Positions 1-5,337 of a stretch of 6,386 nucleotides of DNA are shown piece after piece. The notes below the pieces were generated by a model that saw nothing but the letters and a program-made list of their open reading frames with translations, ran no database searches and was not told where the DNA came from. Within the stretch, counting starts at the first letter, position 1; the number at the start of each line of letters is the position of its first letter. The stretch spans positions 1-6,386 of the forward strand of contig DASRHK010000044.1 of assembly GCA_035650495.1 (NCBI GenBank), in the 5' to 3' direction. A program made the position numbers and the translations under genes. The stretch comes from DASRHK01 sp035650495. GTDB lineage: Bacteria > Pseudomonadota > Gammaproteobacteria > Nevskiales > Nevskiaceae.

Positions 1-509
1 TCGATCATCTTGCGCGCCTCGGCGAGCTTCACCAGCGCCGAGGGCAGGAACGATTGGCCGCCGAAGCCCGGGTTCACCGACATGATCAGGATCATGTCGA
101 CCTTGTCGAGCACGTAGTCGAGGCAATCGAGCGGCGTGCCGGGATTGAACACGAGACCGGCCTTGCAGCCAGCCGCCCTGATCGCCTGCAGGCTGCGATC
201 GATGTGGCGCGTGGCTTCCGGATGGAAGGTGATGTAGTTCGCACCCGCCTTGGCGAATTCCTGCGCGAGCGCGTCGACCGGCTCGATCATCAGGTGCACG
301 TCGAGCGGCGCCTTGATGCCGTACTTCTTCAGCGCCTCGCACACTGCGGGACCGAACGTCAGGTTCGGCACGTAATGGTTGTCCATCACGTCGAAGTGGA
401 CGATGTCGGCGCCGGCTTCGAGCACGCGCGCGACGTCGTCGCCCAGTCGCGCCAGGTCGGCGGACAGGATGCTCGGCGCGATCAGCGGCGGATGCGGACT
501 CTTCGCCAT
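1..509 (-). CDS. rpe: Ribulose-phosphate 3-epimerase (5' part; runs off the left edge)
   Basis: This enzyme interconverts D-ribulose 5-phosphate and D-xylulose 5-phosphate in the cytoplasmic pentose phosphate pathway, and in the Calvin cycle where present. The 169 visible codons read as the N-terminal three quarters of a TIM barrel; the family is about 220-230 residues, so roughly 55 residues lie outside the window. Visible landmarks are APSILSAD (11-18), HFDVMDNHYVPN (38-49) with presumed metal ligands H38 and D40, VHLMIEP (71-77) with H72, and MSVNPGFGGQSF (143-154). The last metal-binding Asp lies beyond the edge. The ATG at 509-507 directly precedes the conserved start of the barrel and follows an AAGGGG SD (516-521) at a 6-nt spacing. 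The gene diverges from the CopD-like gene. Identity is certain from motifs; the 3' end is unseen. Confidence 0.97.
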   Translation of the reverse strand, partial: MAKSPHPPLIAPSILSADLARLGDDVARVLEAGADIVHFDVMDNHYVPNLTFGPAVCEALKKYGIKAPLDVHLMIEPVDALAQEFAKAGANYITFHPEATRHIDRSLQAIRAAGCKAGLVFNPGTPLDCLDYVLDKVDMILIMSVNPGFGGQSFLPSALVKLAEARKMI

Positions 510-515
510 CGAGGG

Positions 516-539
516 CCCCTTCAAGAGGCGCGCATTATC
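516..539 (-). promoter_or_regulatory. Candidate rpe promoter -10 element and ribosome binding site
   Basis: On the minus strand GATAAT (539-534) matches the sigma-70 -10 consensus at 5 of 6 positions. It would place transcription start near 527, leaving a leader of about 18 nt with the AAGGGG SD at 521-516. The hexamer 17 bp upstream (AGGACC, 562-557) is a poor -35, so this is a weak-to-moderate prediction. It lies in the 54-bp gap between rpe and the divergent CopD-like gene. Confidence 0.4.
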
Positions 540-563
540 TCAGATGGTAAAGTTGCGGTCCTC

Positions 564-1019
564 ATGCAGCTCGCCATCGCCTTGCACGTCGTCGCGGCCG
601 TGATCTGGGTCGGCGGCATGTTCTTCGCCTTCGCGTGCATGCGTCCGACGCTGAATCTGCTGGATCCGCAGCTCCGGCTGCGCATGTGGGCAGGCACGCT
701 GTCGCGCTTCTTCAAATTCGTATGGGTCAGCATCGCCGTGCTGCTCATCACCGGCGTCTGGATGGTGTTCGGCCACTTCCACGGCATCCGGCAGGTCGGC
801 GCCTACGTGCACCTGATGCTCGGGATCGGCATCGTGATGATGCTGCTCGCCGCGCACGTTTACTTCGCGCCGTACAAGCGGCTGAAGCGACTGATCGCGC
901 GCTCGCAGTGGTCGGAAGCCACGCATCAGGTGCAGCAGATCCGCTTGCTGATCGCGATCAACCTCACGCTCGGCTTCGCGGTGCTGGTGATCGCGAGCGC
1001 CGGCCGCTACATGCCATGA
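564..1019 (+). CDS. Small four-helix membrane protein, CopD-like
   Basis: A 151-residue integral membrane protein with four apparent transmembrane segments, roughly residues 4-24, 52-70, 81-100 and 127-146. The first helix carries LHVVAAVIWVGGMFF (7-21), the pattern of CopD-like and related small cytoplasmic-membrane proteins. Histidines H8, H71, H73, H83 and H98 lie in or beside the helices and could bind heme or a metal, but no function can be assigned. The ATG at 564 is preferred because it opens directly into helix 1; upstream in-frame starts lie inside rpe on the other strand. No clear SD is visible before it. The stop overlaps the purC start by 4 nt (ATGA at 1016-1019), so it probably leads the purC operon. 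Family membership is judged from the N-terminal motif and helix layout only. Confidence 0.8.
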   Translation: MQLAIALHVVAAVIWVGGMFFAFACMRPTLNLLDPQLRLRMWAGTLSRFFKFVWVSIAVLLITGVWMVFGHFHGIRQVGAYVHLMLGIGIVMMLLAAHVYFAPYKRLKRLIARSQWSEATHQVQQIRLLIAINLTLGFAVLVIASAGRYMP

Positions 1020-1903
1020 CCGCACCGCTCTTCGAATCGAACCTGACCAGCCTCGAGCGCATCCACCGCGGCAAGGTGCGCGACATCTACGCGCTCGGCG
1101 ACAAGCACATGCTGATCGTGACGAGCGATCGGCTGTCCGCCTTCGACGTCGTGCTGCCGCGGCCGATTCCGGGCAAGGGTGCGGTGCTCACCGCGCTCAC
1201 TTCATTCTGGATGCAGAAGTTCTCTTCGCTGCTGCCGAATCAGAACGCGCCCGAGGTGCGGCTCGCCGATCACCTCAAGCCTGACGAGTTGAAGCAGTGC
1301 GAAGGCCGCGCGATCGTCGTGAAGAAGCTGAAGGCGCTGCCGGTCGAGTGCGTCGCGCGGGGCTATCTGATCGGATCGGGCTGGAAGGATTATCAGAAGA
1401 CCGGCGCGGTCTGCGGCATCGCGCTGCCGAAAGGCCTTCAGCTCGCGCAGCAGCTGCCGCAGCCGATCTTCACCCCGGCGGACAAGGCGCCGATGGGGAG
1501 CCACGACGAGAACATCTCCTTCGCCGAGGTTGAGCAGAAAGTCGGCAAGGATCTCGCGCGGCAGATGCGCGACATGACGCTGCGCATCTATCGCGAAGCC
1601 TCCGAGTACGCGCGCACGCGCGGCATCATCATCGCCGACACGAAGTTCGAGTTCGGCGTCGACGACAACGGCGTGCTGCACTGGATCGACGAGGCACTGA
1701 CCCCGGACTCGTCGCGCTTCTGGCCCGCGGCAACGTATCGCGCCGGCATCAGCCCGCCGTCGTTCGACAAGCAGTTCGTGCGCGACTATCTCGAGACGCT
1801 CGACTGGGACAAGAAGCCGCCGGGGCCGATGCTTCCCGACGACGTCGTGGCAAAGACCGCGGCGAATTACCGCGAGGCGCAGCGGCTGCTCACGGGGCGC
1901 TGA
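1016..1903 (+). CDS. purC: Phosphoribosylaminoimidazole-succinocarboxamide (SAICAR) synthetase
   Basis: PurC joins CAIR and L-aspartate using ATP to give SAICAR in de novo purine synthesis in the cytoplasm. The 295-residue product is the longer form of the family (E. coli has about 237) and looks complete. Motifs in order are GKVRDIY (19-25, ATP-binding N lobe), DRLSAFDVVL (38-47), the first family signature VECVARGYLIGSGW (110-123), TPADKAPMGSHDENISF (153-169), IIADTKFEFG (205-214) and IDEALTPDSSRFW (224-236). The start is the ATG at 1016, which overlaps the preceding stop (ATGA); an open extension back to 635 is only read-through in the CopD-like gene's alternate frame. Its own stop overlaps the next ATG by one base (TGATG). 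Translation of the three genes is therefore probably coupled. No strong internal promoter was seen. Confidence 0.97.
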   Translation: MTAPLFESNLTSLERIHRGKVRDIYALGDKHMLIVTSDRLSAFDVVLPRPIPGKGAVLTALTSFWMQKFSSLLPNQNAPEVRLADHLKPDELKQCEGRAIVVKKLKALPVECVARGYLIGSGWKDYQKTGAVCGIALPKGLQLAQQLPQPIFTPADKAPMGSHDENISFAEVEQKVGKDLARQMRDMTLRIYREASEYARTRGIIIADTKFEFGVDDNGVLHWIDEALTPDSSRFWPAATYRAGISPPSFDKQFVRDYLETLDWDKKPPGPMLPDDVVAKTAANYREAQRLLTGR

Positions 1904-2496
1904 TGTCGCTCGCCTCCGCCGCGGTCCTGCTGTTCCTGGTGATGGATCCGCTGGGCAACATCGTCTTCTTCCTCTCGGCGCTGAAAAACGTTCCCGCAGC
2001 GCGCCAGCGTTTCGTCATCGTGCGCGAGCTCGTCGTCGCGCTCGTCGCGCTGCTGGTGTTCCTGTTCCTCGGCGGCCCCGCGATGCGCTTGCTCGGACTT
2101 TCCGAGCAGGCGCTCGGCGTCGGCGGCGGCGTGATCCTCATGCTGATCGCGCTGCGCATGGTGTTCCCGACGCGCGATCATTCGCTCGAAGAAGAGGTCG
2201 ACGAAGAGCCGTTCATCGTGCCGCTCGCGATTCCCTACGTCGCAGGACCGTCGGCGATGGCGACGGTGCTGCTGCTGATGTCCCGCGAGCCCGCGCGCTG
2301 GATGGAATGGACCGCCGCGGTCCTGCTCGCCTGGGGCGCGTGCGTGCCCATCATGCTCGCGTCGGGCAAGCTTTCAGAAGTATTCGGACGGCGCGGCCTG
2401 GTGGCGATGGAGCGACTGATGGGACTGTTGCTGGTTACCATTGCCGTCGAGATGCTGATGACCGGCGTCGCAGATTTCCTCGCGCAGCACCGTTAG
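1903..2496 (+). CDS. MarC/YhgN-family inner-membrane protein
   Basis: A 197-residue multi-pass membrane protein of the MarC family (older name UPF0056), and within it most like E. coli YhgN as I remember that sequence. Hallmarks are MDPLGN near the N-terminus (14-19), PLAIPYVAGPSAM (107-119), and ERLMGLLLVTIAVEML in the last helix (170-185). About six hydrophobic segments are visible, with an acidic cytoplasmic-type loop EEEVDEE (96-102) in the middle. The length is normal for the family. The molecular function of YhgN-type proteins is not settled: a link to multiple antibiotic resistance was proposed for MarC and later questioned. The ATG at 1903 shares its first base with the purC stop, which implies translational coupling. 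The stop at 2494-2496 lies within the SD of the next gene. Confidence 0.93.
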   Translation: MSLASAAVLLFLVMDPLGNIVFFLSALKNVPAARQRFVIVRELVVALVALLVFLFLGGPAMRLLGLSEQALGVGGGVILMLIALRMVFPTRDHSLEEEVDEEPFIVPLAIPYVAGPSAMATVLLLMSREPARWMEWTAAVLLAWGACVPIMLASGKLSEVFGRRGLVAMERLMGLLLVTIAVEMLMTGVADFLAQHR

Positions 2497-2500
2497 GAGA
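2495..2500 (+). promoter_or_regulatory. Ribosome binding site of the DUF6489-like gene, overlapping the marC-type stop
   Basis: AGGAGA begins on the second base of the upstream TAG stop (2494-2496) and lies 6 nt before the ATG at 2507. It is the clearest SD in the left operon and supports the chosen start. The overlap suggests that ribosomes ending the upstream gene can re-initiate here. Confidence 0.75.
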
Positions 2501-2506
2501 GTTTTC

Positions 2507-2809
2507 ATGCAGATCAAGATCGAGATCGACGTCAAGCCGGAAGAGCTGCGCCGGTTCATCGGATTGCCCGACGTCGCTGGCCTGCAGGAGGACCTGATCA
2601 ACTTCGTGCGCTCGAAGGTCGGATCGGCTGCGGAGAATTTCGATCCGGCGTCTTTCGTGCGATCGAATCTCGAAACGCTCCGGCGCAGCCGCGCGTGGCG
2701 GCGGATCATGGACGGCGTCGACGCCGCCGAAGAGGCCGAGGAAGCGCCGCGGCCGCGCAAAAGAAAAGCGGGCCCGAAGGCCCGCTCTCCTAACCCGACT
2801 GCCGAGTAA
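2507..2809 (+). CDS. DUF6489-like small protein of unknown function
   Basis: A 100-residue soluble protein. The N-terminus KIEIDVKPEELRRFIGLPDV (4-23) resembles the start of the DUF6489 family as I recall it, but I could not check this. The middle (about 24-70) looks helical. The tail is low-complexity: an acidic Ala/Glu patch (73-80) followed by a basic stretch PRPRKRKAGPKARS (81-94). No signal peptide or membrane segment is visible. It closes the + strand operon, 10 nt after the marC-type stop, behind a good AGGAGA SD. Codons 87-94 are also the stem-loop of the terminator of the convergent phasin gene, so the tail sequence is probably shaped by that RNA signal rather than by protein function. 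Convergence with a phasin gene hints at, but does not prove, a role in PHA granules. Confidence 0.8.
   Translation: MQIKIEIDVKPEELRRFIGLPDVAGLQEDLINFVRSKVGSAAENFDPASFVRSNLETLRRSRAWRRIMDGVDAAEEAEEAPRPRKRKAGPKARSPNPTAE
2759..2786 (-). terminator. Intrinsic terminator of the phasin gene, inside the convergent coding region
   Basis: Read on the minus strand, AGCGGGCC pairs perfectly with GGCCCGCT (8 bp, 2786-2767) around a TTCG tetraloop. TTTTCTTTT (2767-2759) follows at once, making a textbook Rho-independent terminator. It lies about 63 nt past the phasin stop. On the + strand the hairpin is followed by CTCTCCTAAC with no T-tract, so it should act mainly on the phasin transcript. It overlaps codons 85-94 of the DUF6489-like gene. 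Confidence 0.88.
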
Positions 2810-2849
2810 GACGCGTTTGGCTTGATCGGCAGCCCTTGCGGGAAACCTC

Positions 2850-3311
2850 TTAGGCAGCAGCGACCGTCTTCTTCGCGGCGCTGGTTGCCTTGCGCGCCGT
2901 CTTCTTCACGGTGCGCGTAGCCTTCGCGGTCGTGCCGTTGAACTTCGCGGCGACGTCCTCGTAGCCCGACTTGATGACCTTCGCCAGCTTCTCGCCGGTC
3001 TTGGTGACCGTGCCGACGGTGTCGTTGAACGCAGCGACGATCGGCTCGCGGCTGTCCGGGATGTAGCTCACCGGGTTCGCGGCAACGGCCTTGAGGCCGT
3101 CGGCGATCGCCTTCTCGAAGCTCGTCTTGGTCGACTCGAACACGACCTTGATCGTGTCGCTGTGGGTCTTGAACAGATCCTGCGCGCTCGACACGACGAT
3201 CTTGTTCGCCTGCTTCAGCGTCGCCAGCGAAATCTCGGCGACATCCTGCGCATGACCGCCGACCGTCTCCAGTCGATCCTTCACTTCGCTCACCACCGTC
3301 TCAAAGTTCAT
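2850..3311 (-). CDS. Phasin family protein with a basic, histone-H1-like C-terminal tail
   Basis: Phasins are amphipathic, mostly helical proteins that coat intracellular PHA granules. This 153-residue product has the typical make-up: no Cys or Trp, long helical stretches rich in Ala, Lys, Val and Thr, and the segment FEKAIADGLKAVAANPVSYI (65-84), which fits phasin family members. Residues 126-153 have no acidic residues and carry repeated Lys/Ala/Thr (TARKATSAAKK), resembling the DNA-binding tails of PhaF-type granule proteins and histone H1. That tail could tie granules to the nucleoid, which is inference. The ATG at 3311-3309 follows a GGAGA SD (3321-3317) at a 5-nt spacing. The gene is monocistronic, with its own near-consensus promoter, a possible PhaR operator in the leader, and an intrinsic terminator. 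Other small helical K/A-rich proteins could look similar, but phasin is the best call. Confidence 0.88.
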   Translation of the reverse strand: MNFETVVSEVKDRLETVGGHAQDVAEISLATLKQANKIVVSSAQDLFKTHSDTIKVVFESTKTSFEKAIADGLKAVAANPVSYIPDSREPIVAAFNDTVGTVTKTGEKLAKVIKSGYEDVAAKFNGTTAKATRTVKKTARKATSAAKKTVAAA

Positions 3312-3316
3312 TGCAT

Positions 3317-3321
3317 TCTCC
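3317..3321 (-). promoter_or_regulatory. Ribosome binding site of the phasin gene
   Basis: GGAGA on the minus strand lies 5 nt before the ATG at 3311. It fixes the phasin start and suggests efficient translation, as expected for an abundant granule coat protein. Confidence 0.8.
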
Positions 3322-3358
3322 GTAAGTTACTGACCAGGAACCCTTTACTCGCAAGTTC

Positions 3359-3373
3359 TGCTGCGTCGCAGCA
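3359..3373. promoter_or_regulatory. Inverted repeat in the phasin leader; candidate PhaR operator
   Basis: TGCTGCG-T-CGCAGCA is a perfect 7-bp inverted repeat around one base. Its core CTGC-GTC-GCAG (3361-3371) fits the CTGC-N3/4-GCAG pattern reported, from memory, for the PHA-responsive repressor PhaR. It spans about +8 to +22 of the predicted phasin transcript, where a bound repressor would block promoter clearance. The phaR gene itself is not in the window, so binding is inferred. The repeat could instead form a short RNA hairpin. Confidence 0.55.
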
Positions 3374-3386
3374 AATTGTGCGGTGC

Positions 3387-3415
3387 AATATAACCACAGG
3401 TGCGGAGGATGTCAA
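3387..3415 (-). promoter_or_regulatory. Near-consensus sigma-70 promoter of the phasin gene
   Basis: On the minus strand TTGACA (3415-3410) is a perfect -35. It is followed after exactly 17 bp by TATATT (3392-3387), which matches the -10 consensus at 5 of 6 positions. Transcription should start near 3380, giving a leader of about 69 nt. This is the strongest promoter-like sequence in the window, and it sits in a locally AT-richer gap of 148 bp between the phasin and yihY-type genes. Confidence 0.85.
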
Positions 3416-3437
3416 GACCGTATGGTGATGCCGACTC

Positions 3438-3461
3438 GAGCCGCGCGGGTGCGCGCGGCTC
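3438..3461 (-). terminator. Perfect 10-bp GC hairpin overlapping the YihY-type stop; possible transcript end
   Basis: GAGCCGCGCG pairs fully with CGCGCGGCTC around a 4-nt loop (GGTG on +, CACC on -). On the minus strand the stem begins inside the TGA stop of the YihY-type gene (3462-3460). No T-tract follows on either strand, so it is not a canonical intrinsic terminator. It may act as a weak terminator, a 3'-end stabiliser or a barrier keeping yihY transcription out of the phasin promoter just downstream. Confidence 0.5.
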
Positions 3462-4803
3462 AATCGGCTTGGCGAAAGCGATTCGGGGTCACGTTCGCTG
3501 GCATTTCGAGCCAGGCGCGGACGGTCCTGGCGCCGTCCTTCTTCGCGAAAGCAGCTTCGGCGTGGCCGAGCATCTCCTCGACTTCGGCGCTGACGTCGGA
3601 TCGACGATGCGCAGAATCGCCGAACCCGGCGCGGATCTGCGTCCACAGCTCGGCGACGGTGAGCGAATCGAGATCGCGTCCGGGCAGCAAACCCGCGCGA
3701 TCACTCCCCGCCTCCGCGATCACGCCCTGCTTGATCAGCACTTCGACGACATGCTCGACGTGATCCGGCGGCGCACCGAGCTTATGCGCGAGCTCGTCGC
3801 GATACAGCATGCGCTCGCCGGCCACGAAACGCCGACCGATCAGCGCGACGATCGACAGCCCGAGGAATTCCGCCGAGCGCGCCGACAAGTACGGCGCGAC
3901 GCGTGCCGGCCGCAGATGCTCGGGATGCTGGACATAGAACGACAGCTGCGATCCGATCAGCAGGATGAGCCAGCTCACGTAGAGCCAGATCAGCAGGAAC
4001 AGGAAGATCGCGAAGCCCGAGTAGATCGCGTTGTAATTGGTCGCCTGGGCCACGAACTTGGCGAAGATGATGCTCGCCCACTGCCAGCCGACGCCGCCGA
4101 GCAGGCCGCCGATCAGCGCCGCGCGCGTCTTCACCTTGGTGTTCGGCACGAAGGCATAGAGGAACGTGAACGCGCCGACGATCAGCACATACGGCACGAG
4201 TCGCGTGATCAAAAAGAGCGCGAAGCCGAACGGCTCGATGGCGACGAGGCTCGCGACGAAGGTCGACTTCATCATCGCGGCCGTCGCGCCGATCGCGGAG
4301 AACACCAGCACCGGCCCGACCATCAGCACCGACAGGTACTGGCCGAAACGCTGCGACAGCCCGCGCGGCTGCTGGATGCGCCAGATGAAGTTGAAGCTGC
4401 CCTCGACCTTCTGGATCAGCGAGATCACGGTGAACAGCAGGAAGCCGACGCCGACCGACCCGAGCACGCCGACCTTGACGTTGTCGACGAAGCCGATGAC
4501 GTTGTGCGCGATCTCGACCGACTGCGGACCGAGCGGCTCGAGCAAGCGCTGCAGGAGCGGCTCCAGCATGTTGTGCACGCCGAGCGCCTTCAGCACCGAG
4601 AACGCCAGCGCCAGCAGCGGCACCACCGAGAGGAGCGACGTGTAGATGAGGCTCATCGCCCGCATCGACAGCTGCCCCTCCATCAGGTCGCGCGTCAGCA
4701 CCACGGCATAGCGCGCCGCGGTGAGCAGCATCCGCTGATGACGAGTGAGCGCCTCGTGCTCCTGCCACAAGCGCTCGCGCAGCCGCTGCAGTCGCTCGTT
4801 CAT
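3460..4803 (-). CDS. YihY/BrkB-family inner-membrane protein with a C-terminal extension
   Basis: A 447-residue protein of the YihY/BrkB family (formerly annotated as ribonuclease BN or virulence factor BrkB); its biochemical role is not established. After a charged N-terminus (1-40) come about six membrane segments: roughly 50-71, 112-131, 156-180, 191-219, 226-248 and 260-290. Hallmarks are FLYAFVPNTKVKTRAALIGG (214-233) and YSGFAIFLFLLIWLYVSWLI (261-280). Residues 300-447 form a soluble extension, absent in shorter members of about 290 residues. In it, about 330-375 (RDELAHKLGAPPDHVEHVVE and following) looks like a winged-helix fold. The first ATG at 4803 was chosen; a TTG seven codons upstream (4824) is possible, but neither start has a good SD. 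It diverges from the cupin gene across only 36 bp. Confidence 0.92.
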   Translation of the reverse strand: MNERLQRLRERLWQEHEALTRHQRMLLTAARYAVVLTRDLMEGQLSMRAMSLIYTSLLSVVPLLALAFSVLKALGVHNMLEPLLQRLLEPLGPQSVEIAHNVIGFVDNVKVGVLGSVGVGFLLFTVISLIQKVEGSFNFIWRIQQPRGLSQRFGQYLSVLMVGPVLVFSAIGATAAMMKSTFVASLVAIEPFGFALFLITRLVPYVLIVGAFTFLYAFVPNTKVKTRAALIGGLLGGVGWQWASIIFAKFVAQATNYNAIYSGFAIFLFLLIWLYVSWLILLIGSQLSFYVQHPEHLRPARVAPYLSARSAEFLGLSIVALIGRRFVAGERMLYRDELAHKLGAPPDHVEHVVEVLIKQGVIAEAGSDRAGLLPGRDLDSLTVAELWTQIRAGFGDSAHRRSDVSAEVEEMLGHAEAAFAKKDGARTVRAWLEMPANVTPNRFRQAD

Positions 4804-4827
4804 GCGGCTAGCATACCGGGGCAACCC

Positions 4828-4834
4828 GGGAGAG
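4828..4834 (+). promoter_or_regulatory. Ribosome binding site deciding the GTG start of the cupin gene
   Basis: GGGAGAG lies 5 nt before a GTG at 4840. The reading frame stays open far upstream, antisense to the YihY-type gene, so this SD is the main reason to place the cupin start at this GTG. Confidence 0.7.
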
Positions 4835-4839
4835 TCGCC

Positions 4840-5334
4840 GTGTCACGAAATGCGCCCCTTCGCCTGCCCGCCCTCGATCCCTCCACCCTGCCCGAGCTCC
4901 GCTCGACGCTCTACCCGGAGCCGCTGAAGCGCCGCGTCGCCGGCCGGGTGAAGAAAAAGCTGGGCGACGCCTGCGGCCTCACGCAGTACGGCGTGAACCT
5001 GGTGACCCTGGAGCCTGGCTCGGAATCTGCATTACGCCACTGGCACACGCACGAGGAGGAGTTCGTCTACGTGCTCGAGGGCGAGGTCATGCTGATCACC
5101 AACGCGGGCGAGCAGACCCTTCGCGCCGGCGATTGCGCCGGCTACCCGGCCGGCACGGCCGATGGGCATCATCTGGTCAATCGATCGGGCAAGCCGGCGC
5201 GCTATCTGGAGATCGGCACGCGCAACGACGATGACGTCTCGACCTATCCCGACGACGATCTGCAATGGCTGCACGGCGAGGTCGACGGCAAGCAATCGCT
5301 GATCCCCGCGCACAAGAACGGCAACCGCTACTGA
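4840..5334 (+). CDS. Single-domain cupin protein
   Basis: A 164-residue soluble protein with one conserved cupin barrel in its middle. Motif 1 is RHWHTHEEEFVYVLEG (66-81), with H67, H69 and E74 as likely metal ligands and G81 at the expected spacing. Motif 2 is GDCAGYPAGTADGHHLVN (97-114), with H110 and N114; two residues appear inserted relative to the usual spacing. The N-terminal 40 residues include a basic stretch, KRRVAGRVKKK (30-40). The substrate is unknown; such small cupins may be sugar or small-molecule isomerases, dioxygenases or binding proteins. The GTG at 4840 follows GGGAGAG. The ATP-grasp gene begins 3 nt after the stop with no SD of its own, so the two are probably translationally coupled and may work together. 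Confidence 0.9.
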   Translation: MSRNAPLRLPALDPSTLPELRSTLYPEPLKRRVAGRVKKKLGDACGLTQYGVNLVTLEPGSESALRHWHTHEEEFVYVLEGEVMLITNAGEQTLRAGDCAGYPAGTADGHHLVNRSGKPARYLEIGTRNDDDVSTYPDDDLQWLHGEVDGKQSLIPAHKNGNRY

Positions 5335-5337
5335 CGC

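Noticed and set aside
54..563. Upstream in-frame extension of the CopD-like protein
   Set aside because: It lies antisense to the clearly real rpe gene and has low-complexity Arg/His/Asp composition; the membrane protein starts naturally at 564.
635..1015. Upstream in-frame extension of PurC
   Set aside because: It is an alternate frame of the CopD-like gene; PurC family length and the ATGA junction support the start at 1016.
1202..1681. Minus-strand reading frame opposite purC
   Set aside because: Shadow of purC with biased composition, no SD and no family likeness.
2830..2846. CCCTTGCGGG as a possible hairpin after the + strand operon
   Set aside because: The stem is only 3 bp and has no T-tract; the nearby 2759-2786 structure is far stronger.
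3308..3763. Short open frames on both strands across the phasin upstream region
   Set aside because: They overlap the phasin promoter and the YihY-type 3' end, have Arg/Ser-rich shadow composition, and lack convincing SD sequences or domains.
4786..4814. TAGCAT as a possible -10 for the cupin gene
   Set aside because: No acceptable -35 lies at 16-18 bp upstream, and the match is what chance would give.
3400..4839. Very long + strand reading frame antisense to the YihY-type gene and continuous with the cupin frame
   Set aside because: The translation is rich in Arg, His, Asp, Glu and Gln with no domain until the cupin begins. It is the complement of a hydrophobic high-GC gene that keeps the frame open. 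The SD and GTG at 4840 give a proper cupin start.
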